Of a DNA stretch of 64,000 nt, positions 15,605-26,576 are shown one piece after another. The stretch spans positions 186,001 to 250,000 of the forward strand of contig VTTJ01000001.1 of the NCBI GenBank assembly GCA_008364785.1. The letters are read 5' to 3'. The notes under the pieces are model-generated. The model was not told where the DNA came from. It saw only the letters and a list, made by a program, of their open reading frames with translations, and ran no database searches. Position numbers and translations under genes: made by a program. Position 1 is the stretch's first letter. Each line of letters opens with the position of its first letter. The DNA comes from Bacillus sp. BGMRC 2118 (GTDB taxonomy: Bacteria; Bacillota; Bacilli; Bacillales; SA4).

Positions 15605-16374
15605 GACGACTCAGCCTTGCTTTTGTCGTAACGTACCTAGTCTTATCCGTTTATTTCTACTATATACCTATGCTTGTTCCAATGAACGACATGCTTCGTT
15701 TTCTTCATTTATTGTTATTTTTGCCACTAGCACATTTTATCACGAAACAGCTAAGTGGAAACGGTCTTGAAAGCTATGGGCTTTTTTTCTTTAAAGGCTG
15801 GTTTAAAAACTTATGGACCGGTTTTCTGATAGGCTTTATCGCTTGGAGTATTTTATTTATGCTCTATTTTGCTTTCGGTAGGTATACAAGCATTCAATTC
15901 ATTAATGAACCTAGAAGTATACTCACGGTTGTTATCATTATTGTAGGTTTCGGTCTTGGCTCTTTACTAAACGATCTGTTAGTTAGAGGATTAGTATTTT
16001 CCTATTTTAAGACTAGATTAACCTTTTCTCAACTGTTTATATTTAGTGTTATTTTGTATGCATTAGACGATTGCTGGAATGAAGGACTATCGGTGCAAAA
16101 TATCATCTTTTCTATTTCCTTAGGACTTAGTCTTACATACTCCTTTTTCAAATCAGGCTCTATTTGGGCAAACACAGGCATTCACATGGGATTAAATGTT
16201 GTGTATGGACTGTTCTTTGGCGTATCTGGTAACATAGGTGATGGAATTTTTACGTTTACAGTATCAGATAATCCTGTCATACAAACATCTTGGTTATCTA
16301 GTATCCTTGCATTCATAATGTTTATTATCATTTACTCTAAGCAGAACCAACTTTTTGTAACTGAAAGTGGATGA
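15601..16374 (+). CDS. CPBP-like membrane protein with altered catalytic motif
   Basis: 257 residues with about eight hydrophobic segments. The position of the CPBP EExxxR motif reads NDLLVRG, so the catalytic Glu pair is missing, and the second motif reads FSVILYALDD without the His. The third, NTGIHMGLNVVYG, is retained. It is therefore likely a CPBP family member that has lost protease activity, or a diverged relative. ATGA overlap with the alarmone hydrolase gene indicates coupled translation. Confidence 0.65.
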   Translation: MRRLSLAFVVTYLVLSVYFYYIPMLVPMNDMLRFLHLLLFLPLAHFITKQLSGNGLESYGLFFFKGWFKNLWTGFLIGFIAWSILFMLYFAFGRYTSIQFINEPRSILTVVIIIVGFGLGSLLNDLLVRGLVFSYFKTRLTFSQLFIFSVILYALDDCWNEGLSVQNIIFSISLGLSLTYSFFKSGSIWANTGIHMGLNVVYGLFFGVSGNIGDGIFTFTVSDNPVIQTSWLSSILAFIMFIIIYSKQNQLFVTESG

Positions 16375-16377
16375 AAA

Positions 16378-16684
16378 ATGAGGGTAAACATATTAATGAT
16401 TCTCATTTTAGTACTATGTAGTTGGTCAAAATGACTTAACTAGAGAACGTGCGTGGAACTATATCGTAGAACAAAATTGGGAAGAGTCTGCAATAGGTGA
16501 AAAAAAAGCTGATGTCACCTCAATTAATGTTAATGAAAACTATTAATTATTGAATGAATCCTATAGAGGAAAAGAGGAACTACAAGTTACATTCCATGTT
16601 ATGCAACATCGTTTAACAGGAATTCCATCTATCATTATTGATCCCACGACAAATACAGTAACAGTCTATATGCCTGCAGAGTAA
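16378..16684 (+). pseudogene. Decayed small secreted or lipoprotein-like gene
   Basis: ATG at 16378 starts a signal-like peptide (MRVNILMILILVLCSW) that meets TGA at 16432. One frame over, coding continues as NDLTRERAWNYIVEQNW, meets an in-frame TAA at 16544, and resumes as SYRGKEELQVTFHVMQ to IIIDPTTNTVTVYMPAE and TAA 16682-16684. The reading needs one frameshift and one stop suppression, so the gene is broken. The family is not recognised. Confidence 0.65.
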
Positions 16685-16699
16685 TAAGGAGGTTCTCAC

Positions 16700-17218
16700 A
16701 TGAAGGTTCGGCTAAGCGATTATAACGAGAATTGGCCAGTAATGTTTCGAGAAGAAACTGAGAGATTGAGTGAAGTCTTTGGTGATGAGATCATAAAGTT
16801 TGAACATTTCGGCAGTACAGCTGTTCCAGGGTTAAAAGCAAAGCCCGTCATCGATATGATGTGTATCGTAAAGGATATTGAGCGTATTGACACTTATAAC
16901 GATAAAATGGCATCTTTAGGATATGATGTAGCAGGTGAATGGGGAATTGAAGGTAGACGATTATTTCGTAAAGGTGGGGAAAATAGAACTCACCATATTC
17001 ATGTTTACCAATTGAATCATCCGCAAATCGAACGTCATTTAGTTTTTCGGGACTATTTGAGCACTCATTCAGAAGAAGTGCGACTTTATACAAAATTCAA
17101 GGAAGAACTTGCGTCTCAGTTTGAAAATACTAGCGAATATAGTCCTGCCAAGAAAGCATTTGTTTCGAAGATGGAGAAACGTGCACTTGAATGGTATGAA
17201 AAAAGTAGGGTGCACTAA
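16700..17218 (+). CDS. GrpB/UPF0157 nucleotidyltransferase-fold protein
   Basis: 172 residues. The family signature EHFGSTAVPGLKAKPVIDMM (residues about 34-53) carries the nucleotidyltransferase-like GS and D residues, and the C-terminal HIHVYQLNHPQIERHLVFRDYL is diagnostic. GrpB proteins are often fused to dephospho-CoA kinase in other bacteria, but their reaction is not established. AAGGAGG precedes the ATG. Confidence 0.88.
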   Translation: MKVRLSDYNENWPVMFREETERLSEVFGDEIIKFEHFGSTAVPGLKAKPVIDMMCIVKDIERIDTYNDKMASLGYDVAGEWGIEGRRLFRKGGENRTHHIHVYQLNHPQIERHLVFRDYLSTHSEEVRLYTKFKEELASQFENTSEYSPAKKAFVSKMEKRALEWYEKSRVH

Positions 17219-17235
17219 ATGCATCCTACTTTTTA
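17202..17235. terminator. Bidirectional terminator between GrpB and DUF3900 genes
   Basis: AAAGTAGGGTGC pairs with GCATCCTACTTT across the GrpB stop codon, with T runs in both directions. Confidence 0.85.
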
Positions 17236-18300
17236 CTTTTTGCTTTTTGCTTCTATTCTACTGATCACACTATGCATATCATCCGGTTTCAGTAGTTCAA
17301 GAGGAGAATAGCCTTTTTCAAACATCATCGCATCGCCTTCTAGTAAGACGACATATCGTCCGTTAATTTTAGCGATATGAATATTGTCACCAAAATCGGA
17401 TAACATTCCTTTAACAGACATATGATCTAACTTGAAAGATAACTCCAGATCTGGTGTGTGTTCGATAATTTGCATCGTCGCTTCCATGACTTGTTCAGAA
17501 GTTAAGCGTTCCTGCAGTTCACGCTTCGGACTTGTCGCCCAAGCTTCCATTGCTGTTTCAAATTGCTCACGATATTCACTGTCAGGCTGGTATGTTTCTT
17601 CTATATGCTGTTGTACCATATCCAACACTTGTGTTTTCACAATTGTAGGCATTGATTCGGCGTAATCTACATACTTTAAGAAATCTTCAAAATAGCGGGC
17701 ATGAGATGCTTGATGAAGCTTTAATTCACCCTCTTCCAATATTCCTTCTTCAGGCATGAAAGGATATTGAATGGACTTCATATTTTTCGTTGTAATAGCC
17801 ATCTCCACATTTCGTATTAATGTTGACTCATCCGAAATAGAGGCCACCTTAGGTTCGAAATCGCATTTCATAATAAATACAAATGGATCATCATATAACA
17901 TGCGCAGTCTAGCATTGGCAACAATAAAGACACCTTCACGTACAGCACTCGTTTCAGTGTACGCACGAACAAACTTTTCACTTTCATCTTTAAATTTTTC
18001 GAGAGTCTCTGCAAAACGAACTCTGTTAAATAGATTGTAGTTGGGATTTGTTTCTAATCCATGTCCTTCTTCCGTAATAAAGTACCCAACCTTCGTCGGT
18101 ACTTGTTCAGACTTTGGATGACGTTCTACCTTACGTTTTACAATCTTCGTTAATTCTCCGTCTAAAAAGTCCTTCAATGCATTATGCTCATATTTTCCTT
18201 CATCTAATGTTTGAAAATGCTTATAACTCTTCTGTGATTGTTCACCTGTACCTTCAACTTGAACAACAAAAAAGGATAAAAACTTCATTTGGAAATCCAT
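17233..18300 (-). CDS. DUF3900 family protein
   Basis: 355 residues, soluble and acidic, with no signal peptide. The N-terminus MDFQMKFLSFFVVQVEG and the block FLDGELTKIVKRKVERHPK match the Bacillus-restricted DUF3900 family as I remember it. The layout (a long middle region and a C-terminal AKINGRYVVLLEGD strand pair) also resembles nucleoid-associated NdpA-type proteins, but that is a weak impression. AGGTGG lies seven bases from the ATG. Single gene, convergent with grpB. Confidence 0.65.
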   Translation of the reverse strand: MDFQMKFLSFFVVQVEGTGEQSQKSYKHFQTLDEGKYEHNALKDFLDGELTKIVKRKVERHPKSEQVPTKVGYFITEEGHGLETNPNYNLFNRVRFAETLEKFKDESEKFVRAYTETSAVREGVFIVANARLRMLYDDPFVFIMKCDFEPKVASISDESTLIRNVEMAITTKNMKSIQYPFMPEEGILEEGELKLHQASHARYFEDFLKYVDYAESMPTIVKTQVLDMVQQHIEETYQPDSEYREQFETAMEAWATSPKRELQERLTSEQVMEATMQIIEHTPDLELSFKLDHMSVKGMLSDFGDNIHIAKINGRYVVLLEGDAMMFEKGYSPLELLKPDDMHSVISRIEAKSKK

Positions 18301-18450
18301 GATGTAGCCACCTAACTATTCCTCATTTATAAGACTATACAAGTATAGTAAACCCATGAAAGCAAAGTCAATTTGTTTTTACTGTGAGTAAGAATTGATA
18401 TTTGGTAAAAACTAGTCATACTGAGTAAAGTTTAGTAAGGGGTGTCAGAT

Positions 18451-19584
18451 GTGAAAGCCGTAACGTATCAAGGACCAAATAACATTGAAGTAAAGAATGT
18501 TGATGATGCAAAAATCCAAAAAAGTGACGACGTGATTGTACGCATCACGTCAACAGCTATTTGTGGATCCGATCTTCATTTATATCAAGGTAATATGTTA
18601 CTGCCACATGGTTATGTCATTGGTCATGAGCCGATGGGGATTGTTGAAGAAGTAGGACCCGATGTTACAAAAGTAAAAAAGGGCGATCGGGTGGTTGTTC
18701 CATTTAATGTAGCTTGCGGAACATGCTTTTACTGTCAACATGAGATGGAGAGTCAGTGTGATGAATCAAATCCACATTATGACTCAGGAGGGTATTTTGG
18801 CTATACTGAGAAATTCGGAAACTATCCTGGAGGACAAGCTGAGTATTTACGGGTTCCCTATGGAAATTTCACGCCATTCGTTGTTCCAGAATCGTGTGAG
18901 TTGGAGGATGAATCTTTATTATTTTTAAGTGATGTATTACCAACTGCGTATTGGAGTGTACTACACGCAGGCGTAAAAAAAGGCGATACAGTTGTCGTAT
19001 TAGGGTGTGGTCCTGTTGGATTAATGGCCCAAAAGTTTGCTTGGATGCAAGGGGCAAAACGGGTTATTGCAGTTGATTATATTGGATACAGACTGAATAA
19101 AGCGAAACAAATGAATAACGTAGAAACGTTTGATTTCACTGAATATCCAGATATGGGTGAGCATTTAAAAGAAATCACACAAGGTGGAGCAGATATCGTG
19201 ATCGACTGTGTGGGAATGGATGGGAAGAAGTCACCACTAGAATATATTGAGCAAAAGCTAAAGTTACAAGGCGGAACACTTGGACCTATTCAAATCTCCA
19301 CAAAAGCTGTTCGTAAGTTTGGAACGGTTCAAATAACAGGAGTATACGGTAGCAACTATAATAACTTTCCGTTAGGAGCCTTTTTCTCTCGTAATATTAC
19401 CTTAAAAATGGGGCAAGCACCTGTCATTCATTTAATGCCAGAGCTATTTAAAAAAATATCGAACAAGGAATTTGACCCGAAAGATATTATTACTCATAAA
19501 CTCAACTTAGACGAAGCAAGTCACGGCTATAAAATTTTTAATGGTCATGAAGAAGATTGTGTAAAAGTAATCCTAAAACCTTAA
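18451..19584 (+). CDS. Zinc-dependent alcohol/formaldehyde dehydrogenase-like protein
   Basis: 377 residues of the medium-chain dehydrogenase family. The catalytic zinc ligands are Cys in TAICGSDLHLY and His-Glu in GHEPMG. Four structural-zinc cysteines lie in ACGTCFYCQHEMESQC. The NAD-binding motif is VLGCGPVGLMA near residue 190. The insertion after the zinc loop and the overall length match the glutathione-independent formaldehyde dehydrogenase-like group. The GTG at 18451 is preceded by AAGGGG at the correct distance; a GTG at 18442 lies inside that site. Confidence 0.88.
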   Translation: MKAVTYQGPNNIEVKNVDDAKIQKSDDVIVRITSTAICGSDLHLYQGNMLLPHGYVIGHEPMGIVEEVGPDVTKVKKGDRVVVPFNVACGTCFYCQHEMESQCDESNPHYDSGGYFGYTEKFGNYPGGQAEYLRVPYGNFTPFVVPESCELEDESLLFLSDVLPTAYWSVLHAGVKKGDTVVVLGCGPVGLMAQKFAWMQGAKRVIAVDYIGYRLNKAKQMNNVETFDFTEYPDMGEHLKEITQGGADIVIDCVGMDGKKSPLEYIEQKLKLQGGTLGPIQISTKAVRKFGTVQITGVYGSNYNNFPLGAFFSRNITLKMGQAPVIHLMPELFKKISNKEFDPKDIITHKLNLDEASHGYKIFNGHEEDCVKVILKP

Positions 19585-19615
19585 AAACAGAGTAAGACTT
19601 CTTACTCTGTTTTTT
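19584..19615 (+). terminator. Intrinsic terminator
   Basis: AAAACAGAGTAAG pairs with CTTACTCTGTTTT, followed by TT, right after the dehydrogenase stop. Confidence 0.88.
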
Positions 19616-19640
19616 ACTCTATACAAGTGGTGAACTAATT

Positions 19641-20954
19641 ATGAAACTATGGTTAAAAATACGTTCAAGTATTTGGTATATTCCTTTTATTTATTCAGTT
19701 ATCTCAACACTCTTAGCAATACTAAGTTTTTATGCAGATGACTTACTGGCGCATCATCCAACTTATTATGATCACATTCCGATTATTTTGCTAGCCGATA
19801 TAGATTTAGCACTTACAGTTTTAAGTTCTATCGCAACATCGTTATTAACCATGACAACTATTACATTTTCATCCATTATGATAGTATTAACAACGTTTCT
19901 ATCTCAGTTTTCACCAAGAACCTTACAAAACTTTATCACCGACCCGTCAACGCAGCGGGTACTTGGTATTTTTATAAGCGGGTTTATTTACTCAATCATT
20001 CTTCTTTTATTAACTAGGGAAACTGATGTTCACCAGCTATTTATTACACCTACACTTGCTGTTATCTATGTACTTGTTTGCTTAATATTCTTTGTGTTTT
20101 TCATTCATCATGTTTCAAGCTGGATTCAAGTTAGTAATTTGATTTTTGATATTACAACGAACACGTTAAAAGCGATTCATGAACAATTCAAGGATAAGAA
20201 GGACGTTACAGCTGATGCACCTTGGGATGACTGGGAATATGGTGACATTTTGAGTAGAGAGCCTCACAAAATTTATGCAAAAGAATCGGGGTATATTCAA
20301 TTAATTGATAAGAATGAATTGTTACAGCTAACACAGAAGGATGAGGTCATTGTACGAGTAGAGAAGAGGTTAGGGGAGTTAGTAGATATTGATACACCGA
20401 TTTTGTCCGTATGGAAAACGGGACAAGTAGAATCCTCAGAAGATTACTTACAATGTTTAACGCTAGGGAAAGAACGAGCACCCATTCAAGATATTGAATT
20501 CGGAATTACAAAACTTGTAGAAATCGCCTTACGAGCCATCTCACCAGCAACGAACGATCCAAATACTGCGATAAATTGTATTGCACAATTAGGAAAAATA
20601 CTAACCGTACTCGGAACAAAGAATTTACCTAAAGCATTTATTAATGATGGAAACCGAAATTTACGGATTATTTTACAACAACCAGACTACGGAGAATATT
20701 TGTATAAAGCGTTTTATCAAATACGACTATATGGAAAAAGTGATATTTCAATTATAACAGCGCTTTTTAAAGCTTTACTTGAAATTACAGAACGAAATGA
20801 TGCTGAGATCAAAAAAGAAGTATGGTGTTTTGCAAAATATATCGTGGAAGGCTTGCAGCATGAGACACTACTTTCGTTAGATAAACGGTATTTAAATGAA
20901 AAACTAAAAACATTAGCCAAAAAAACGAGTCAAAAAGAGGAACTTTTTATATAG
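19641..20954 (+). CDS. DUF2254 membrane protein
   Basis: 437 residues. Four hydrophobic helices in the first 175 residues include the family stretch MTTITFSSIMIVLTTFLSQFSPR and are followed by a large cytoplasmic domain containing LVEIALRAISPATNDPNTAI, the most conserved DUF2254 motif. Function is unknown; members are found in many bacteria. The 3' end overlaps the convergent small gene by eight bases. Confidence 0.82.
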   Translation: MKLWLKIRSSIWYIPFIYSVISTLLAILSFYADDLLAHHPTYYDHIPIILLADIDLALTVLSSIATSLLTMTTITFSSIMIVLTTFLSQFSPRTLQNFITDPSTQRVLGIFISGFIYSIILLLLTRETDVHQLFITPTLAVIYVLVCLIFFVFFIHHVSSWIQVSNLIFDITTNTLKAIHEQFKDKKDVTADAPWDDWEYGDILSREPHKIYAKESGYIQLIDKNELLQLTQKDEVIVRVEKRLGELVDIDTPILSVWKTGQVESSEDYLQCLTLGKERAPIQDIEFGITKLVEIALRAISPATNDPNTAINCIAQLGKILTVLGTKNLPKAFINDGNRNLRIILQQPDYGEYLYKAFYQIRLYGKSDISIITALFKALLEITERNDAEIKKEVWCFAKYIVEGLQHETLLSLDKRYLNEKLKTLAKKTSQKEELFI

Positions 20955-21153
20955 CTAATAGATAAAAAGAACCATTATTTCCTTCAATGGAATGATGGTT
21001 CTTATGTTTGGAACGATATAATATTTCTTTCTTCGTTTTTGTCTTTCTAGTTCGCAAGTCAGAAAAAGCGAAAGGACTTCTACTTAATTCAGGATTACGA
21101 ATTCCTTCTCTTTCAAGCTTTTCACGTAACCTTTTTGCTTTTGATTTAGCCAT
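20947..21153 (-). CDS. Small basic protein (YqkK-like), reading through its own terminator
   Basis: 68 residues, rich in Lys and Arg, beginning MAKSKAKRLREKLEREG, a start shared with small basic Bacillus proteins such as YqkK (from memory). AAGGAG lies eight bases from this ATG; an upstream GTG at 21162 is less likely. The last residues (NNGSFYLLAI) are encoded by the arm and T run of the terminator at 20962-21002. The stop codon lies beyond the hairpin, so the natural C-terminus may have been extended. Confidence 0.6.
   Translation of the reverse strand: MAKSKAKRLREKLEREGIRNPELSRSPFAFSDLRTRKTKTKKEILYRSKHKNHHSIEGNNGSFYLLAI
20962..21002 (-). terminator. Intrinsic terminator embedded in the end of the small basic gene
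   Basis: AGAACCATTATT pairs with AATGATGGTTCT (one wobble). On the minus strand it is followed by a T run. It lies upstream of the stop codon of the gene it serves. Confidence 0.75.
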
Positions 21154-21162
21154 TTTCTTCAC

Positions 21163-21492
21163 TCCTTATTATGATTACTTCTAAGTATATAGCATAAGAG
21201 AGAGGGAGTGAAGGGAGGGATACTTATTTTTACAAACAAAATTGAATACATTCTACTAATAGTTATACCAATACAACATCGTATGCGATTTTACTTTTGT
21301 TACATTTCTCGAACTCTTAAAATAGGTGATACTTACTCACAAACTTAAGTTATCAAAAATTATTAGACTTAACAACACACCTGAAATTCATCATAATATT
21401 ATTATGTAAACTAAATAATCATAATTGTTGTAACCTTTTCTATATTTATTACGTGTATATTAGTAAGAAAACATAAAAAAGGAGATTAAAAC
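21163..21492. other. Intergenic region of about 330 bp, no gene seen
   Basis: AT-rich sequence between divergent genes. It holds the AAGGAG site of the small basic gene and the AAAAGGAG site of the lipoprotein gene. No convincing -35/-10 pair, repeat or RNA structure was recognised, although both promoters must lie here. Confidence 0.5.
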
Positions 21493-22902
<1,410 letters not shown>

Positions 22903-22938
22903 AAAAGGAGTGTATATCCTTCTTGGAAAAACACTCCC
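22903..22938 (-). terminator. Intrinsic terminator
   Basis: Read on the minus strand, GGGAGTGT pairs with ACACTCC, followed by a run of Ts, just after the stop of the gene at 22944-23309. Confidence 0.8.
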
Positions 22939-22943
22939 TTCTT

Positions 22944-23309
22944 TTATAATTTAATTGCTCCCATACCTGATAATATTGTTTTAGCATCAGCATTAAGATA
23001 ACTGGCAAATTCCTTACTTAGTAAGAGCTTCTCCTTATTTTTAATGGATAATTTTATGGATCTTAAATCGAAATTATTGGAAAATTTATTAATAGTAAGA
23101 GCAGTTGCAATTTCTCCCCTTGTGAGCTTTTCTTCTCCTGATTCCATCCTAGTAATGATAAAGCTCAATAGTTCCCTTGCATTTCCTTTTAATAAGTTTC
23201 TATTTGCCTTTAGTAGATCAATATTTTCTTCAATATATTTTCTTGCAGTCACTAAATCCAAATCGTCTACATACTTATGAATATTATTTATTAAGTCTTT
23301 AATTTCCAC
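22944..23309 (-). CDS. Uncharacterised small helical protein
   Basis: 121 residues, predicted mainly helical, beginning MEIKDLINNIHKYVDDLDL, with the repeated pattern ARKYIEENIDLLKANRNLL. AAGGGAG lies eight bases from the GTG start; a longer TTG frame (23342) exists but lacks spacing. No family is recognised. It is followed upstream on the same strand by a DNA-binding protein and lies beside the chemosensory cluster. Confidence 0.6.
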   Translation of the reverse strand: MEIKDLINNIHKYVDDLDLVTARKYIEENIDLLKANRNLLKGNARELLSFIITRMESGEEKLTRGEIATALTINKFSNNFDLRSIKLSIKNKEKLLLSKEFASYLNADAKTILSGMGAIKL

Positions 23310-23425
23310 GATGCTAACTCCCTTAACGACTCTTCTTCCCAATTAATCTAAATCCTTTTCAATATTTTAACTTTAATTTAGATTACTTACTTACTGGTAT
23401 TTTTTTAAGATATATAAATTTTGTA

Positions 23426-23992
23426 TCACTTATAACTGATTAACCTGTTATATTTTCTTTCTATACTGATGCTTGTCCTATTTAATTCAGCTGCTACTTC
23501 TTGGTATGTCTTTCCTTTAGTAATTAATTCAATTAGAACAATCTCTTCTCTTTTCGTCCATATTTTATAGTTTCTTACACTCTTCGAAATTCCCCTCTCG
23601 ACTTCTACCCATTTAGGCTCTGGAGGGATAGCATGTATCTCAACTTTGGAAAAATTGATTCTTTGTTTATTTTGTTCAGCCCAGTTCCAAAAATCAGAAT
23701 TCTCAATAAACCAAAATGCTTTTTTACTCCTTGACACTTTTTTGATGCATTTTAATCCATGATTTCTTATCCAACAACAGACGGTATTTCGATCTACTTT
23801 TAAAATACTTGCCAATCTACCTACTGTTAATAGTCCATTTTGTTCTTTTGTATTAGCAATCCCTAATCTTTTCATTTTTAACAAGACAGATTGTTCACTT
23901 CGATTAAGTTTCCTTGCTAGTGTCGAAATCTTAAGAGTACCAACATTATCTTTTAAGATATTAATCTCATGTGATGTCCAAAACCTTTTCAC
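23426..23992 (-). CDS. DNA-binding protein with two SANT/Myb-like ends and a central helix-turn-helix
   Basis: 188 residues. The N-terminal FWTSHEINILKDNVG and ARKLNRSEQSVLLKMKRLGI, and the C-terminal IWTKREEIVLIELITKG and AAELNRTSISIERKYNRL, are two copies of a Myb/SANT-like three-helix unit. Between them LTVGRLASILKVDRNTVCCW is a separate helix-turn-helix. The architecture implies multi-site DNA binding. The GTG start is chosen from GAGGTG nine bases upstream. The target is unknown. Confidence 0.65.
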   Translation of the reverse strand: MKRFWTSHEINILKDNVGTLKISTLARKLNRSEQSVLLKMKRLGIANTKEQNGLLTVGRLASILKVDRNTVCCWIRNHGLKCIKKVSRSKKAFWFIENSDFWNWAEQNKQRINFSKVEIHAIPPEPKWVEVERGISKSVRNYKIWTKREEIVLIELITKGKTYQEVAAELNRTSISIERKYNRLISYK

Positions 23993-24237
23993 TTCTTTTA
24001 ACACCTCTACTACCAAAAATAAAAAACAAATTTATTTCTTTTAACTTGCATCCTACTCGTTTGAGTCCATTTTTTGATTACTTGAAATATGTTGTTCTCA
24101 AGGCGACTTGGCTATTGTATATAATACCCTTAAACAATATTGCATTTGTACTCATTATGATAAAAGCCATCATCCATTAAACTTTATATTTACTATGGTA
24201 TCTGTTTTTCATTATTTAACTCATTAATCCATTATTA

Positions 24238-24275
24238 TTTTTATTGAAGTAGCACTACATTGCATGCTACTTCAA
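24238..24275 (-). terminator. Intrinsic terminator of the MCP operon
   Basis: TTGAAGTAGC/GCTACTTCAA stem, followed on the minus strand by an AT-rich tail, seven bases past the MCP stop. Confidence 0.75.
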
Positions 24276-24281
24276 CCTTTA

Positions 24282-25970
24282 TTAAAGTTTAAAACGACTA
24301 ACTAGTGTTGTTAATTCCTCCGCCATTGAAGCAAGCATTTGTGCCGAGGAATTAATTTCTTCCATAGAAGCAAGTTGTTCTTCTGTAGATGCAGCTACAT
24401 CTTCAGAGCTGGAAGAATTCGTTTGTGCAAGTGCTGTTATCTCTTCTGCTGAAGATGATACTTCCTGGACACTAGCTGTAATTTGCTGCACAGTTGCATT
24501 GACTTCCTCTATCTGAGGTGTGATGTTTTTCGTACTCGTTAAGATATCTTCAAATTTTTGATATGTTAGTTCGGAAACTTTCACACCTTCTTCTGCATTT
24601 TGCATAACTTCACTCATAATACGAACTGATTCTTCAGTATCGACTTGTATAACAGAGATAAGAGATGCAATATTTTTAGTTGATTCTTGTGATTGCTCTG
24701 CTAGTTTTCTAACTTCATCAGCTACTACTGCAAATTCTTTACCATGTTCCCCTGCTCTAGCTGCCTCAATTGCTGCATTTAAAGCCAATAGATTTGTTTG
24801 ATCTGCGATCACATTTATTACGGATAAAATTTCGCCAATTTCTTTTGACCTTTGAGAAAGTAACGTAATAACCTCATTGGATTTACTTACTGATTCATGT
24901 ATGAATTTCATTTGTTTTAAATTATCTTCAACAAATCTACCACCAACTTCAGCTTCCGAAGTCGTTTGTCTAGATAAATCGGAAACAGAAGAGGCACTCT
25001 CTGCTATTCTGCTTACACCCAGCAGAACCTCTTGTAATGCGTTTGAATTGTTTTCTATTTTCTTTGTTGTTACTTCCGCACCACTAGCAATCTCTTGGAT
25101 AGCTGATGAAATGGTTTCAGTAGCTTTTGTTGACTGTTCCGCACTCGCTGTTAATTCTTCTGCGGATGCTGCAACTTGCATAGAATTATTTTGTATACCA
25201 CTAATCATTTCTTTAAGATTTTCTGTCATCTTCTCGAAAGATTGATTTAGCTTGAAGATTTCATCTTTACTTTTCATTTTAATGTTTTCAACATTTAAAT
25301 TCCCCGATGCTACTTGTAAAACGATTGCTCCTAAACGTTGAATTGGATTAGAGATTAACAATGAAATAATAACTCCAAACACTACTGCTATAATGGTTGC
25401 GATAACACTTATGATAAGTACCTGCATTACTGCAGCACTTGAATTTTCAACAGTTTCGTTAACTCTTTCTTTGAGAAATTCACTTAAGAAATCAAATAAT
25501 GATTGCGTCTCTTCGTTCATTTTTGTGCTTACAGGCACAATTTCTTTTTTCCCAATCACTAGAGCATTATCTTTATTAATTTCACTTTCGTCCATTGACT
25601 TATTAGTAACATTTATCCATTCTTTATTCGTTTCTAAAAGTTGGTCTAATCTATCTTTTGTCTCTTGTAAGCTTGCTATTTCTTTTGCCTCTAGAATTAA
25701 ATCATTAATCTTATTATTCGTCTCAATTACTTTAGTTTTCATTGCCGGATCATCATATAACATAAAAGCTCTATAGTAACCAATTTGAAGTGCAGTATTT
25801 GTTTGAATGGCTTGTGTGATAGATTTAATTTCCGCGACAGTATCGATAACGTATTCATATGAAGTGTTCGTGTCCTTCATATTTATATATGAAAATACAG
25901 ATGCTGAACTAAATAGCAGTGAAATAATAACAAAACTTCCTATTAATTTTTGTTTAATTGACAACCTCAT
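24282..25970 (-). CDS. Methyl-accepting chemotaxis protein
   Basis: 562 residues: N-terminal membrane helix (about 8-28), an extracellular four-helix-bundle-like sensor, a second helix (about 185-205), HAMP, and a cytoplasmic signalling domain with the hairpin tip [22 protein letters not shown]. It signals to CheA through CheW. The start chosen (ATG at 25970, [11 protein letters not shown]) has AAGGAG upstream; a longer frame to 26021 would include this site. It lies downstream of CheW and EAL genes on the same strand, probably one operon. Confidence 0.9.
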   Translation of the reverse strand: MRLSIKQKLIGSFVIISLLFSSASVFSYINMKDTNTSYEYVIDTVAEIKSITQAIQTNTALQIGYYRAFMLYDDPAMKTKVIETNNKINDLILEAKEIASLQETKDRLDQLLETNKEWINVTNKSMDESEINKDNALVIGKKEIVPVSTKMNEETQSLFDFLSEFLKERVNETVENSSAAVMQVLIISVIATIIAVVFGVIISLLISNPIQRLGAIVLQVASGNLNVENIKMKSKDEIFKLNQSFEKMTENLKEMISGIQNNSMQVAASAEELTASAEQSTKATETISSAIQEIASGAEVTTKKIENNSNALQEVLLGVSRIAESASSVSDLSRQTTSEAEVGGRFVEDNLKQMKFIHESVSKSNEVITLLSQRSKEIGEILSVINVIADQTNLLALNAAIEAARAGEHGKEFAVVADEVRKLAEQSQESTKNIASLISVIQVDTEESVRIMSEVMQNAEEGVKVSELTYQKFEDILTSTKNITPQIEEVNATVQQITASVQEVSSSAEEITALAQTNSSSSEDVAASTEEQLASMEEINSSAQMLASMAEELTTLVSRFKL

Positions 25971-26101
25971 TTCCACATTCTCCTTATAACTAATAATATT
26001 TATTTGTAGTAACCTGTTCACTAATAGATTCGTTATTTGATAATCCCTTGATTAAACTATCAAAATTTATCATTGAAACTAACATTTTTTGTAGATTATT
26101 C

Positions 26102-26548
26102 TTATATTTTTACTTCAACAGGGTTCATTTCTCGCAAAGTTATTAGCATCTTATCTATATCAAGTATTGAAATTAGACGTTCATTTACTAATGCAATTCC
26201 TTCAATAAAAGAAATCTCATCATCATTAATCATATGAACAGGATTTATTTCATCCAGATTAATATTCATGATCTCATTGGTGCTTTCTACCATCAATGCA
26301 AATGTAAAATCAGATACATCTATCAAAATGTATCTGGTCTCTTCATTAATCTGCATTTCTCGATTATATAGTAATCTATAACTATCAATTACAGGTACAA
26401 CTTGTCCCCTTATATTAACAATCCCCATCATGTAGCTTGGAGATTGAGGGATAGGAATTGTAACACTGTTTTTTTCAATAGAAACAATCCTTTGTATATC
26501 AATTCCAAAACATGAATCTAGTACCTTAAATAATATGAAAGATCTCAT
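26102..26548 (-). CDS. cheW: CheW-like chemotaxis coupling protein
   Basis: 148 residues covering one CheW domain: FKVLDSCFGIDIQRIVSIEK, the family signature MGIVNIRGQVVPVID, and a C-terminal strand set FALMVESTNEIM. CheW links receptors to the CheA kinase. It lies between an EAL gene and an MCP gene, suggesting a dedicated coupling protein for that receptor rather than the main chemotaxis operon copy. The ribosome site is weak (AAGGATG 12 bases from the ATG), so coupling to the upstream gene is possible. Confidence 0.85.
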   Translation of the reverse strand: MRSFILFKVLDSCFGIDIQRIVSIEKNSVTIPIPQSPSYMMGIVNIRGQVVPVIDSYRLLYNREMQINEETRYILIDVSDFTFALMVESTNEIMNINLDEINPVHMINDDEISFIEGIALVNERLISILDIDKMLITLREMNPVEVKI

Positions 26549-26576
26549 TTTTGTTTTTCATCCTTTTCCACTTTAA

